Notes: generated by a model not told the origin, from the letters alone. DNA of 9,571 nucleotides from an uncultured Asticcacaulis sp. (GCA_946480125.1 CAMLIY010000106.1:1-9571), one strand, 5' to 3'. Positions 1-6,838 are shown, counted from the first letter of the stretch. A program made the numbers and translations.

Positions 1-506
1 CGGTGGTGCTGAACCAGTTCGCCATCCACTATGAAACCGGCAAGCCGATGCCGGCGGAATTGCAGGCCAAGCTGGTGAAGTCATCGAAGTTTAACCAGGG
101 CTTCGCCACGGTTGAATACCTGGCCTGCGCCTTGATCGACATGAAGTATCACCTGGCCGGCGAGGTCGATATCGATATTGATGCCTTTGAAAAAGCCGAA
201 CTGGCGAAGCTGAACATGCCGAAGGAAATCGTCATGCGTCACCGCCCGACCCAGTTCGCGCACATCTTCGCCGATGATGGTTATTCGGCGGGCTATTATT
301 CGTACTTGTGGTCGGATGCGCTGGTGGCGGACGCTTATGAGAAATTCATGAGCGAAGGCGGACCTTTCGAAGGGCCTACCGCCAAGCATTACTTCGAGAC
401 CATCCTCAGCGTCGGCGATACTATTCCGCAGGACGTGGCCTATCGCAACTTCCTCGGCCGCGATGTGCAGCGTGACGCGCTGATGCGTCTGCGGGGTTTC
501 GCTTAA
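1..506 (+). CDS. M3 family metallopeptidase (Dcp/OpdA-like), C-terminal part
   Basis: This is the last 168 codons of a gene that begins upstream of the window; the frame is open from base 3 and ends with TAA at 504-506. The GTG at base 3 is an internal codon, not a start. The segment around residues 85-115 (FAHIFADDGYSAGYYSYLW followed by SDALVADAYEKF) matches the conserved C-terminal signature of M3 oligopeptidases such as peptidyl-dipeptidase Dcp and oligopeptidase A. In this family a His before the Gly-Tyr loop and the following Tyr residues contact substrate; here they are H87, Y94 and Y99. The zinc-binding HEXXH motif lies upstream of the window and cannot be checked. Family members are about 680-700 residues, so roughly a quarter is present. 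The family cleaves short peptides, in the cytoplasm or periplasm depending on the member. Dcp and OpdA cannot be told apart from this fragment. Confidence 0.93.
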   Translation, partial: VVLNQFAIHYETGKPMPAELQAKLVKSSKFNQGFATVEYLACALIDMKYHLAGEVDIDIDAFEKAELAKLNMPKEIVMRHRPTQFAHIFADDGYSAGYYSYLWSDALVADAYEKFMSEGGPFEGPTAKHYFETILSVGDTIPQDVAYRNFLGRDVQRDALMRLRGFA

Positions 507-514
507 GCTTATGG

Positions 515-541
515 GGTTTGGGGTCTGTGACCCCACAAACC
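515..541 (+). other. GC-rich palindromic hairpin after the M3 peptidase gene
   Basis: TGGGGTC-TGT-GACCCCA (519-535) is a near-perfect inverted repeat with a 3-base spacer. The stem can be extended by pairing 515-519 (GGTTT) with 537-541 (AAACC) across a small bulge. It begins nine bases after the stop codon and lies just upstream of a typical intrinsic terminator. It could be a first termination or mRNA-stabilising stem, a protein-binding palindrome, or one copy of a dispersed intergenic repeat. The pairing is seen directly; the role is inferred. Confidence 0.5.
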
Positions 542-556
542 TTTCCTGATCCAATA

Positions 557-592
557 AAAAGAGCCCTCGCCAAAAAAAGTGGGGGCTTTTTT
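557..592 (+). terminator. Rho-independent terminator downstream of the M3 peptidase gene
   Basis: A stem pairs 557-570 (AAAAGAGCCCTCGC) with 579-592 (GTGGGGGCTTTTTT), with only G-T wobbles, around an A-rich loop at 571-578. It ends in a run of six T. The matching A run on the upstream side means it could work in both directions, although the next gene has the same orientation. It separates the peptidase from the diguanylate cyclase gene and implies that the latter has its own promoter somewhere in 593-727, where I could not identify convincing -35/-10 boxes. Confidence 0.85.
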
Positions 593-727
593 ATTGAAAA
601 AAGGAAAGTCTTGGAACCACAGGCCCGGGGGCGCCGAGCCAAACCTCGTAAGTTTTGCGTAACCATTCCGTTTAGCGCGAAATTAAAAACGAGATGCCAT
701 TCTGACGTGTAATCAGAGGGGCGACAC

Positions 728-2209
728 ATGGCCTGGAAACACTCACAATCCGTTATATTGATCACCGCTTGCGTCTATGCGGTCGCTCATCCGCTTGTCC
801 TCAGCCTGTTTCCCGGCGAGGCAAAGGCGATATCCTACGGGTTTCTTATGCTGGCGCCCCTGCTGGCCGCGGCAGCAGTCCTTGTCTGTGCGCGTTCGAG
901 CCAGGCCGCGCTGAACTGGTATGCTTTGGCCTTGAGCCTTTGCCTGTGGGATGCCGGTATCGTAGCCACCTCGTACATGGATGTCGTCGCGCCGGTAACG
1001 ACCGATCTTTCCGGCCTGTCGATGCTGTTCTATGTGCTCTACGGCGTGCCGCTGACATTCATTGTCGCCAGCCCGAATGACGAAATCTGGCCGGTCCGGC
1101 TGATCGATGCCGCATTGGCGCTGGTGTTGGGCGGATTGTTCTTTGCCGGCATTTTCACCTTCGCCACCATGACCGGCACGAACGACGCCGGCATGCTGCA
1201 ACTCAGGCTGATGCTGGATGTCCAGAATCTGTTCATCTTCGTATTCAATCTGGTGCGATACAAGGCCAGCGCAGACCGCTTCCAGAAGGATTTTTTCCGG
1301 ATAGTCACTGTCTTTTCAGGTATTTATATGGTCGCGGCCGCCTATATCAACCATCACGAAATGAACACGGACTACGGTGGGTTTGTCGATGTCCTGATCG
1401 ATATTCCCTTCCTGGTCCTGGCCGTCATGGCCTCGCGGCGCTTCGCGGGGCCACCCGAAGTCCGCGCTTCGCTGGCATCGCCGCAAATCAGCCTGATCGT
1501 GCGCGCCGCCAGCCCGATCATGCTGCCCCTGACTTTGTTCGCGATTTCATGTCTGCTTGTCTTCCACAAGCCGGTGCTGGCGGTTGTGGGCTTCGTGATC
1601 GCACTTGTGGGATACGGTGCCCGCACCGTCGTGGTCCAGTTGCGGACACAGGACGACAAGCGCCATCTTGAGCATCTCAGCCGGATCGATCCCCTGACCG
1701 AACTCGCCAATCGCCGCCATTTCGACGAGACCTTGGTGGATGAGTTCAAGCGGGCGCTGCGGTCACATGAAAGCCTGTCGCTGCTCATGGTCGATATCGA
1801 TCATTTCAAGATGCTGAACGACACCTACGGCCACCCCGAAGGCGACCGGTATCTGCGCCGGGTCAGCCGCGCACTCAATGCCTGCGCATCCCGGTCAAGC
1901 GACCTAGTGGCGCGTTATGGCGGAGAGGAATTCGCCATCGTCCTGCCCGGCATTGGGGCCGCTGCCGCCGCTCAGGTCGCGCAAAGAATGCTGAGCGCTG
2001 TGGTTGGCCTCGCCCTGCCGTCGCCTTCCGTGCGCGGCATCGTTACCGTCAGCATCGGGCTGGCGTCTACCGAAGACGGCGGGGTCATGGACGGGGCGCA
2101 TCTGGTCGCGGCGGCCGATGCCGCGCTCTACAAGGCCAAGCAGTCGGGTCGTAATCAAGTTGTGCAGAGTGACGATGCCCTGCGCGACATGACCGGCCAC
2201 ATGGCCTGA
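728..2209 (+). CDS. Membrane-bound diguanylate cyclase (GGDEF domain)
   Basis: This 493-residue protein is predicted to make cyclic di-GMP from two GTP at the inner membrane. Residues 1 to about 305 are very hydrophobic, with about ten likely transmembrane segments (roughly 8-28, 35-55, 61-81, 96-114, 124-146, 163-177, 189-207, 220-236, 258-279, 282-303), and probably act as a membrane sensor; I cannot assign them to a named MASE family. The GGDEF domain covers about 315-480. DPLTELANRR starts at 321, the metal/substrate segment MVDIDHFKMLND is at 354-365, and the active-site loop GGEEF is at 398-402. RSSD (389-392), five residues before GGEEF, is a canonical product-inhibition I-site. All signature residues are intact and there is no EAL domain, so an active, feedback-inhibited cyclase is expected. 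The ATG at 728 is preceded by GAGGGG at 716-721, a good ribosome-binding site. The gene stands alone, and its input signal is unknown. Confidence 0.93.
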   Translation: MAWKHSQSVILITACVYAVAHPLVLSLFPGEAKAISYGFLMLAPLLAAAAVLVCARSSQAALNWYALALSLCLWDAGIVATSYMDVVAPVTTDLSGLSMLFYVLYGVPLTFIVASPNDEIWPVRLIDAALALVLGGLFFAGIFTFATMTGTNDAGMLQLRLMLDVQNLFIFVFNLVRYKASADRFQKDFFRIVTVFSGIYMVAAAYINHHEMNTDYGGFVDVLIDIPFLVLAVMASRRFAGPPEVRASLASPQISLIVRAASPIMLPLTLFAISCLLVFHKPVLAVVGFVIALVGYGARTVVVQLRTQDDKRHLEHLSRIDPLTELANRRHFDETLVDEFKRALRSHESLSLLMVDIDHFKMLNDTYGHPEGDRYLRRVSRALNACASRSSDLVARYGGEEFAIVLPGIGAAAAAQVAQRMLSAVVGLALPSPSVRGIVTVSIGLASTEDGGVMDGAHLVAAADAALYKAKQSGRNQVVQSDDALRDMTGHMA

Positions 2210-2216
2210 TGATATG

Positions 2217-2253
2217 ATTTGCGAAAAGACCTGTCAGTCAGGCGAATTTGCGA
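2217..2253 (+). repeat. Pair of ATTTGCGA direct repeats before dapF
   Basis: The octamer ATTTGCGA occurs at 2217-2224 and again at 2246-2253, 29 bases apart from start to start, in the short gap between the diguanylate cyclase and dapF genes. The second copy ends one base before the candidate -10 element, and the first lies upstream of the candidate -35. That placement would suit an operator, but two octamers in a short interval may also be chance. Confidence 0.3.
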
Positions 2254-2260
2254 CTATATA
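2231..2260 (+). promoter_or_regulatory. Candidate promoter for the dapF-mtaB-ftsY-yciB operon, possibly leaderless
   Basis: CTGTCA (2231-2236, four of six matches to TTGACA) and TATATA (2255-2260) are separated by 18 bases. A start site 6-8 bases after the -10 would fall at about 2266-2268, directly before the dapF ATG at 2269. No Shine-Dalgarno sequence precedes that ATG. Leaderless mRNAs are well documented in Caulobacter. The boxes are seen in the sequence; their use is inferred. Confidence 0.4.
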
Positions 2261-2268
2261 AGCCCGAA

Positions 2269-3105
2269 ATGACCCGTCCTTTTCTAAAAATGAACGGCCT
2301 TGGCAATGATTTCATTGTTATTGACGCCCGCGATACCGCCTTTACCCCGGCGCCGGCGCAGATCCGCGCCTGGGGCGACCGCGCGTCCGGTATCGGATTC
2401 GATCAGCTTATCAGCATAGAAGGATCGCCACAGGGCGATGCCTTTATGCGCGTCTGGAACAATGATGGCGGCACGGTTGAAACCTGTGGCAATGCCCTGC
2501 GCTGCGTCGGCTGGTATCTGAATCCGAACGCTGATGAAAAGACGCTGAAGATCGATACGTTGGGCGGCGCCACTAAAGCCATTGTTATCAAGGCAGACGA
2601 AAAGACCGGAACCGTCGCTGTCGATATGGGCAAGCCGGGCCTGGACTGGCAGCAGATTCCACTCGCCGAGGAAATGAACACCGAACGCCTCGAATTGCAG
2701 GTTGGGCCGATCGATGCGCCGCTCTATCATACGCCGGTCGCCGTCAGCATGGGCAATCCGCACGTTGTCTTTTTTGTCGATGACGTCAATAGCGTCGATG
2801 TCGCCGCCACCGGCTCGCTGATCGAGAACCATCCGCTGTTTCCCGAAGGCGTCAATGTCGAGTTCGCGCAAGTTCTCGACCGTCAGACCATCCGCATGCG
2901 CGTCTGGGAACGTGGCGCCGGTATCACCATGGCCTGTGGCACTGGCGCCTGCGCCACGCTCGTGGCCGCGGCCCGCCGGGGGCTGACTGACCGATCTGCC
3001 GCCGTCATCATGGACGGCGGGCCGTTGCATATATCGTGGGCGGAGAATGATCACGTCTTCATGACGGGCCCGATCGAAGTCGAGTTCTCCGGTGAGCTGT
3101 CGTGA
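2269..3105 (+). CDS. dapF: Diaminopimelate epimerase
   Basis: DapF interconverts LL- and meso-diaminopimelate, the penultimate step of lysine synthesis and the source of the peptidoglycan cross-linking residue. It is a cofactor-independent cytoplasmic enzyme that uses two cysteines as acid/base. Both are present in the 278-residue product: C73 in GGTVETCGNALRC and C223 in ITMACGTGACA. The N-terminal KMNGLGNDFIVID, NNDGG, and SMGNPHVVFFVDD motifs are also typical of the family. An in-frame TTG at 2248 would add seven residues. I prefer the ATG at 2269 because the family usually begins only a few residues before F-K-M-x-G-L-G-N-D-F and because a candidate -10 box overlaps the extension. The gene ends in GTGA, overlapping the start of mtaB by 4 bp, so it is probably the first gene of a coupled operon. 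Confidence 0.96.
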   Translation: MTRPFLKMNGLGNDFIVIDARDTAFTPAPAQIRAWGDRASGIGFDQLISIEGSPQGDAFMRVWNNDGGTVETCGNALRCVGWYLNPNADEKTLKIDTLGGATKAIVIKADEKTGTVAVDMGKPGLDWQQIPLAEEMNTERLELQVGPIDAPLYHTPVAVSMGNPHVVFFVDDVNSVDVAATGSLIENHPLFPEGVNVEFAQVLDRQTIRMRVWERGAGITMACGTGACATLVAAARRGLTDRSAAVIMDGGPLHISWAENDHVFMTGPIEVEFSGELS

Positions 3106-4385
3106 GTAAGGTCGATATCGTCACCTTCGGCTGCCGCCTGAACTCTTACGAAAGCGAGGTCATCCGCAAGACCGCCGCCGAGGACGGGCTCGACAACGCC
3201 ATCATCTTCAACACCTGCGCCGTCACCGGCGAGGCCGTGCGCCAGGCGCGTCAGGCCATCCGCCGCGCTCGCAAGGAAAACCCCGACGCCAGGCTGATCG
3301 TTACCGGCTGCGCCGCCCAGACCGATCCCGACACCTTCGCCAACATGGCCGAGGTCGATTTCATCATCGGCAATGGCGACAAGCAAAAGGCCGGTGCTTA
3401 CAAACTGACACCTGACAGCGCCCGCATCGTCGTCAATGATATATTCTCGGTGCAGGAAACGGCCGGCCATCTGATCGACGGCCTGAAGGACCGCGCCCGT
3501 GCTTTTGTCGAAGTGCAGAATGGCTGCGATCATCGCTGCACCTTCTGCATCATCCCCTATGGCCGCGGCAATTCGCGCTCGGCCGCCGCCGGCGACGTCA
3601 TCAGCCAGACGCAAAAACTGGTGGCGCAGGGCTATAACGAGGTCGTGCTGACCGGCGTTGACCTGACCTCCTGGGGCGGCGACCTGCCGGGCAATCCGCA
3701 GCTTGGCCATCTGGTGACGCGCATCCTGAAACTGGTGCCCGATCTCAAGCGCCTGCGTCTCTCCTCCATCGATGCCGCCGAGATCGACGATACGCTTCTG
3801 CGCGCCTTTGCCGAAGAGGAACGTCTGGCGCCCTATCTGCACCTCAGTCTTCAGCATGGGGACGATATGATCCTTAAGCGGATGAAGCGGCGCCACCTGC
3901 GCGAAGATTCCATCCGGCTGGTCGAAAAGGTCCGCGCCGTCCGTCCGGATATCTCTTTCGGCGCTGATATGATCGCCGGTTTCCCGACCGAGACCGAAGA
4001 GATGTTCGCCAATGCCGTGTCGCTGGTCGATGCCTGCGACCTCAGCTTCGTCCACGTCTTCCCCTATTCGCCGCGCCCGCAGACCCCGGCGGCCAAGATG
4101 CCGCAACTGGCCCGTCCGCTGATCAAGGAACGCGCCGCCCGGCTGCGTGCCAAGGCCGAGGAGGCGCTGACCCGGCACCTCAATCGCCAGCATGGCCGCA
4201 TTCTGTCCTGCGTGGTCGAGAAGCCCGGCTTTGCCCGCGCCGCCGATTTCACCGAGGTGGTGTTCACTTTAGATTCTGGGGGCGAGGCTCCGGTAGGCGG
4301 CATCAGCGATATCCGCATCCATGGCCACGATGGCAAACATGGCATTGGCAGCCTCGTACAAACTGAGCTACAGCAAGCAGTATGA
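3102..4385 (+). CDS. mtaB: tRNA (N6-threonylcarbamoyladenosine-C2)-methylthiotransferase MtaB
   Basis: This 427-residue radical SAM enzyme is predicted to convert t6A to ms2t6A at position 37 of ANN-decoding tRNAs. The N-terminal methylthiotransferase domain carries three cysteines for its auxiliary 4Fe-4S cluster: C11 (FGCRLNSYES), C39 (NTCAVT) and C70 (VTGCAAQ). The radical SAM domain (about 135-340) has the CxxxCxxC motif at C142, C146 and C149 (GCDHRCTFCIIPYGRG), which binds the second cluster and S-adenosylmethionine. The last 60 or so residues are where a TRAM-like RNA-binding domain is expected. Length, the CRLNSYES motif and MKRRH favour MtaB over MiaB or RimO. The start is GTG, within the dapF stop (4 bp overlap), with GGTGAG at 3091-3096 as a possible ribosome-binding site. 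The gene ends with a 4 bp overlap into ftsY. Confidence 0.94.
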   Translation: MSKVDIVTFGCRLNSYESEVIRKTAAEDGLDNAIIFNTCAVTGEAVRQARQAIRRARKENPDARLIVTGCAAQTDPDTFANMAEVDFIIGNGDKQKAGAYKLTPDSARIVVNDIFSVQETAGHLIDGLKDRARAFVEVQNGCDHRCTFCIIPYGRGNSRSAAAGDVISQTQKLVAQGYNEVVLTGVDLTSWGGDLPGNPQLGHLVTRILKLVPDLKRLRLSSIDAAEIDDTLLRAFAEEERLAPYLHLSLQHGDDMILKRMKRRHLREDSIRLVEKVRAVRPDISFGADMIAGFPTETEEMFANAVSLVDACDLSFVHVFPYSPRPQTPAAKMPQLARPLIKERAARLRAKAEEALTRHLNRQHGRILSCVVEKPGFARAADFTEVVFTLDSGGEAPVGGISDIRIHGHDGKHGIGSLVQTELQQAV

Positions 4386-5332
4386 CTGAAGAGAAGAAAA
4401 AAGGCTGGTTCCAGCGCCTGACGCAAGGGTTGTCGCGTACCTCGACGCAGCTGACCGAATCGGTCACGCAAGTGTTCCAGCAAAAGGAAGCGCTGGATGA
4501 GACCGCGCTGGAAGAACTGGAAGACCTGCTGGTCGAAAGCGACCTGGGGCCGCAGATCGCCGCCACCATCGCCGGCAAGATGGCGCAGCAGAAATTCAGT
4601 TCGGCCAAGGACGCCAACGCCGTGCGCGCGGCGCTGGCCGAGGCTTTGGCCGATGAACTGGTCGGCCATGAAGGCACATTTGATCCGCTCTCCGGCCCCA
4701 AGCCCTATGTCGTGCTGTTCGTCGGCGTCAATGGCTCCGGCAAGACAACGACCCTGGGCAAGATCGCCGCAAAGCTGGTTAAGCAGGGCGCCAAGGTGCT
4801 GATCGTGGCGGGTGATACTTTCCGCGCTGCCGCTGTCGAGCAGCTCAAGGTGTGGTCCGAACGCGCCGGCGCCGATTTCATGGGCCGCAAGACGGGTGCC
4901 GATGCCGCGGGTCTGGCTTACGATTCCTTCGTGAAAGCGAAAGAAGAAGGTTATGATGTCGTCCTCATCGATACCGCCGGCCGCCTGCAAAACAAGCAGG
5001 CCCTGATGGACGAATTGCTGAAGGTCGTCCGCGTGATCAAGAAAGTCGATCCCGAAGCGCCGCACGAGACCCTGCTGGTGCTTGATGCCACGGTGGGCCG
5101 CAATGCCCTCAGCCAGGAACAGATTTTCGGCCGTCAGGCCTTTGTCTCCGGGCTGGTCATGACCAAGCTCGACGGCACGGCCCGCGGCGGCATTCTGATC
5201 CCGATCGCCAAGGCTTCCGATGCCCCCATCAAGCTGATCGGTGTCGGGGAAGATATCGAAGACCTGCACGATTTCAAGGCGCGTGATTTCGCCCGGTCTA
5301 TGGTCGGCCTTGAGCCGCTTGGAGATACATAA
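4382..5332 (+). CDS. ftsY: Signal recognition particle receptor FtsY
   Basis: FtsY is the membrane-associated SRP-type GTPase that receives ribosome-nascent chain complexes from Ffh/4.5S RNA and hands them to SecYEG. The 316-residue protein consists of a helical N domain (about 1-95) and a GTPase G domain. Motifs in order are G1 GVNGSGKT (115-122), G2 DTFRAAA (145-151), G3 DTAGR (197-201), G4 TKLD (261-264) followed by GTARGG, and G5 GVGE (287-290). The long acidic N-terminal A domain of E. coli FtsY is absent, as in many alphaproteobacteria; the short MTEEKKKGWFQRL start is probably the amphipathic membrane-targeting helix. ATG overlaps the mtaB stop as ATGA, and there is no clear Shine-Dalgarno sequence, so translation probably depends on coupling from mtaB. 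The stop TAA shares one base with the next start. Confidence 0.97.
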   Translation: MTEEKKKGWFQRLTQGLSRTSTQLTESVTQVFQQKEALDETALEELEDLLVESDLGPQIAATIAGKMAQQKFSSAKDANAVRAALAEALADELVGHEGTFDPLSGPKPYVVLFVGVNGSGKTTTLGKIAAKLVKQGAKVLIVAGDTFRAAAVEQLKVWSERAGADFMGRKTGADAAGLAYDSFVKAKEEGYDVVLIDTAGRLQNKQALMDELLKVVRVIKKVDPEAPHETLLVLDATVGRNALSQEQIFGRQAFVSGLVMTKLDGTARGGILIPIAKASDAPIKLIGVGEDIEDLHDFKARDFARSMVGLEPLGDT

Positions 5333-6051
5333 TGACCGATGACAAGCTGCCGACGGATGACACGGTAAAGCGTGGCGACCAGATCATTGACAAGGCCCTG
5401 GCGGGGGTGGCGGAAAAATTTGGCGAAAGCAATCCCGAACTGGCGCTCAAGCCGGACACGCCCAGGCAAAACTACGTCAAGATGGCCGTTGATTACGGTC
5501 CGCTGGTCGTTTTTGGCCTGACTTTTCTCGTCTGGAAAGTGCTGAAACTCACTCCGCAAAAGGATGCCCTTATCTGGGCGTCCGGCGCGCTGGGCGCGGC
5601 GTCGCTGCTCGCCCTGATCGCCGGACTGATCATGGAAAAACGTATCGCCTGGATTCCGCTGGTCTCCTGCATCATCACCATACCCATGACGATCCTGACC
5701 GTGCTTACCCATGATCCGGTCTTCGTCAAGATCAAGATGACCATTGTGGATGTGCTGATTGCCGGCATATTGCTGGGGGCGCTGGCGTTGAAAAAGCAAC
5801 CCCTCAAATTACTTCTGGGGGATGCGCTGAAACTGAAAGATGCCGCCTGGCCGCGCCTGACTCTCTATTATGCTCTCTTCTATCTCGCCATGGCGGCGAT
5901 AAACGAGCTTGTTTGGCGTACACAATCGGACAGTATCTGGGTGACGTGGAAGATGGGGTCGATGATTGCCGGACCCATCCTGTTATCAATCTGCCTGCTG
6001 CCTTTTTTAATGAAAAATATGATCACCGACGCCGAAATGAGCGGAAACTGA
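5332..6051 (+). CDS. yciB: YciB/IspZ-like inner membrane septation protein
   Basis: This is a 239-residue polytopic membrane protein of the septation protein A (IspZ/YciB) family. Family hallmarks visible are DYGPLVVFGLTFLVWK (54-69) at the first membrane segment, HDPVFVKIKMTIVDVL, and WPRLTLYYALFYLAMAAINELVWR with the conserved aromatic/charged pattern. About six membrane segments are likely (52-70, 80-100, 106-125, 137-154, 176-194, 208-227). The first 50 residues are hydrophilic and make it longer than the roughly 180-residue E. coli YciB. Loss of the family in other bacteria affects septation and envelope integrity; the biochemical activity is unknown. TAATG joins it to ftsY with a 1 bp overlap, and GGAG at 5321-5324 is a good ribosome-binding site seven bases before the ATG. 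It is the last gene of the four-gene run. Confidence 0.9.
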   Translation: MTDDKLPTDDTVKRGDQIIDKALAGVAEKFGESNPELALKPDTPRQNYVKMAVDYGPLVVFGLTFLVWKVLKLTPQKDALIWASGALGAASLLALIAGLIMEKRIAWIPLVSCIITIPMTILTVLTHDPVFVKIKMTIVDVLIAGILLGALALKKQPLKLLLGDALKLKDAAWPRLTLYYALFYLAMAAINELVWRTQSDSIWVTWKMGSMIAGPILLSICLLPFLMKNMITDAEMSGN

Positions 6052-6056
6052 CGGGT

Positions 6057-6079
6057 ATTCATCCGTGTGCGGATCGAAT
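6057..6079 (+). other. Stem-loop after the yciB stop codon
   Basis: ATTC-ATCCG (6057-6065) pairs with CGGAT-c-GAAT (6070-6079) around a TGTG loop, giving nine base pairs with one bulged C. It starts six bases after the yciB stop. No T run follows, so it is not a standard intrinsic terminator. It could stabilise the 3' end of the operon mRNA or belong to the leader of the next gene. Confidence 0.4.
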
Positions 6080-6080
6080 T

Positions 6081-6106
6081 GTCGTGAAAATGTCGTGAAG
6101 TCGTGA
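6081..6106 (+). repeat. Triple GTCGTGA direct repeat upstream of the MarR-family gene
   Basis: GTCGTGA occurs at 6081-6087, 6092-6098 and 6100-6106, with start-to-start spacings of 11 and 8 bases; ATCGTGA recurs at 6143-6149 across the GTG start codon. Clustered short repeats just upstream of a regulator gene could be operator half-sites, perhaps for autoregulation. MarR proteins usually bind inverted repeats, and this set is direct, which weakens that reading. Confidence 0.35.
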
Positions 6107-6118
6107 CAGGGTGGTCTT

Positions 6119-6124
6119 TATGAT
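6119..6124 (+). promoter_or_regulatory. Candidate -10 element for the MarR-family gene
   Basis: TATGAT matches the TATAAT consensus at five of six positions and would place transcription start near 6131, about 15 bases before the GTG start. No good -35 box lies 16-18 bases upstream; the GTCGTGA repeats occupy that position, which would fit an activator-dependent or repressor-covered promoter. This is a weak call based on one box. Confidence 0.3.
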
Positions 6125-6145
6125 CCTAAACACTGTGGGGCTATC

Positions 6146-6817
6146 GTGAAGAAATCGAAGTCAGCCGAAAAAGCCATCTCCAAAAACGGGCTGGATGAAT
6201 CCCCCTCGCACCTGTTGCATCGTGTTTTGCAGATCGCCCTCGATATTTATAATGCCGAAGCCGGTGAAGGGGCTTTGTCCCAGAGGCAATATGCTGTTCT
6301 CAAAGCCCTGGAGGGCTCAGACGGTTTAAGCCAGACAGATCTTGTCAGGGTGACAGGTATAGATCGCTCCACCCTGGCCGATCTGGTATCGCGGATGCTG
6401 GCTAAAGAGTTGGTGGTGCGTGAGCGCTCGACAACAGATGCCCGCGCGAATTTGGTGCAGATCGCCGAAGCGGGTAAGGCTGCGTTAACCGATATGGCGC
6501 CGCGGGTGCTGGCGGCCGATGAAAAAATTCTCAGTCTGTTGTCACCCCCCAAACGAGACAGTTTCGTCAAGCTGCTTCGCAAACTGACTCACGCCCGTGA
6601 AACGGGTGCGATTGAACCGAAACCGGTCAAGGAAAAAACAAAGATTGAAAAGGCTGAAAAGCTGCCAAAAGCGGATAAGAAAAAGAAGCTGAAAACCAAG
6701 TTAAGCGCGCGCAAGCTGAAGAAATTGCCGTTTCCACCGTTATCGGAAGGTATTTCAGACACGTCCGATATGGAAGAACTGGTTCATGCGCCGGTCGTCA
6801 AGCCGGATGGGGTCTGA
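6146..6817 (+). CDS. MarR-family transcriptional regulator with lysine-rich C-terminal tail
   Basis: Residues about 22-150 of this 223-residue protein form a MarR winged-helix domain. LSQRQYAVLKAL (44-55) is the helix before the DNA-binding region, LSQTDLVRVTGIDRSTLADLVSRMLAKELVVRE (61-93) is the helix-turn-helix, and the wing is STTDARANLVQIAEAG. The family acts as dimeric DNA-binding repressors or activators, often ligand-responsive. Residues about 158-194 are strongly basic (a lysine-rich run around KADKKKKLKTKLSARKLKKL), followed by a mildly acidic end, which is unusual because most MarR proteins stop at about 140-170 residues. GTG at 6146 is the first start codon after the upstream in-frame stop at 6104, with only a weak GGGG ribosome-binding site. 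Its AAA/TTA-rich codon use looks less GC-biased than its neighbours. It converges on ctpA, and the target genes are unknown. Confidence 0.85.
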   Translation: MKKSKSAEKAISKNGLDESPSHLLHRVLQIALDIYNAEAGEGALSQRQYAVLKALEGSDGLSQTDLVRVTGIDRSTLADLVSRMLAKELVVRERSTTDARANLVQIAEAGKAALTDMAPRVLAADEKILSLLSPPKRDSFVKLLRKLTHARETGAIEPKPVKEKTKIEKAEKLPKADKKKKLKTKLSARKLKKLPFPPLSEGISDTSDMEELVHAPVVKPDGV

Positions 6818-6838
6818 GCAGACATCAGGCATATAAAC

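Noticed and set aside
518..712. 64-codon plus-strand open frame between the M3 peptidase and the diguanylate cyclase
   Set aside because: It runs through the intrinsic terminator, has no ribosome-binding site and its protein resembles nothing I recognise.
2248..2268. TTG start for dapF, adding seven residues
   Set aside because: The extension overlaps a candidate -10 box and the family normally starts close to the F-K-M-x-G-L-G-N-D-F motif; the ATG at 2269 fits better.
2284..3054. 256-codon minus-strand open frame opposite dapF
   Set aside because: DapF on the plus strand has both active-site cysteines and full family motifs; the antisense frame has no domain or ribosome-binding support.
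3051..5269. Long minus-strand open frames (380 and 401 codons) opposite mtaB and ftsY
   Set aside because: Their translations show no recognisable domain and mirror well-supported genes with intact catalytic motifs. Long antisense frames are expected in high-GC coding DNA.
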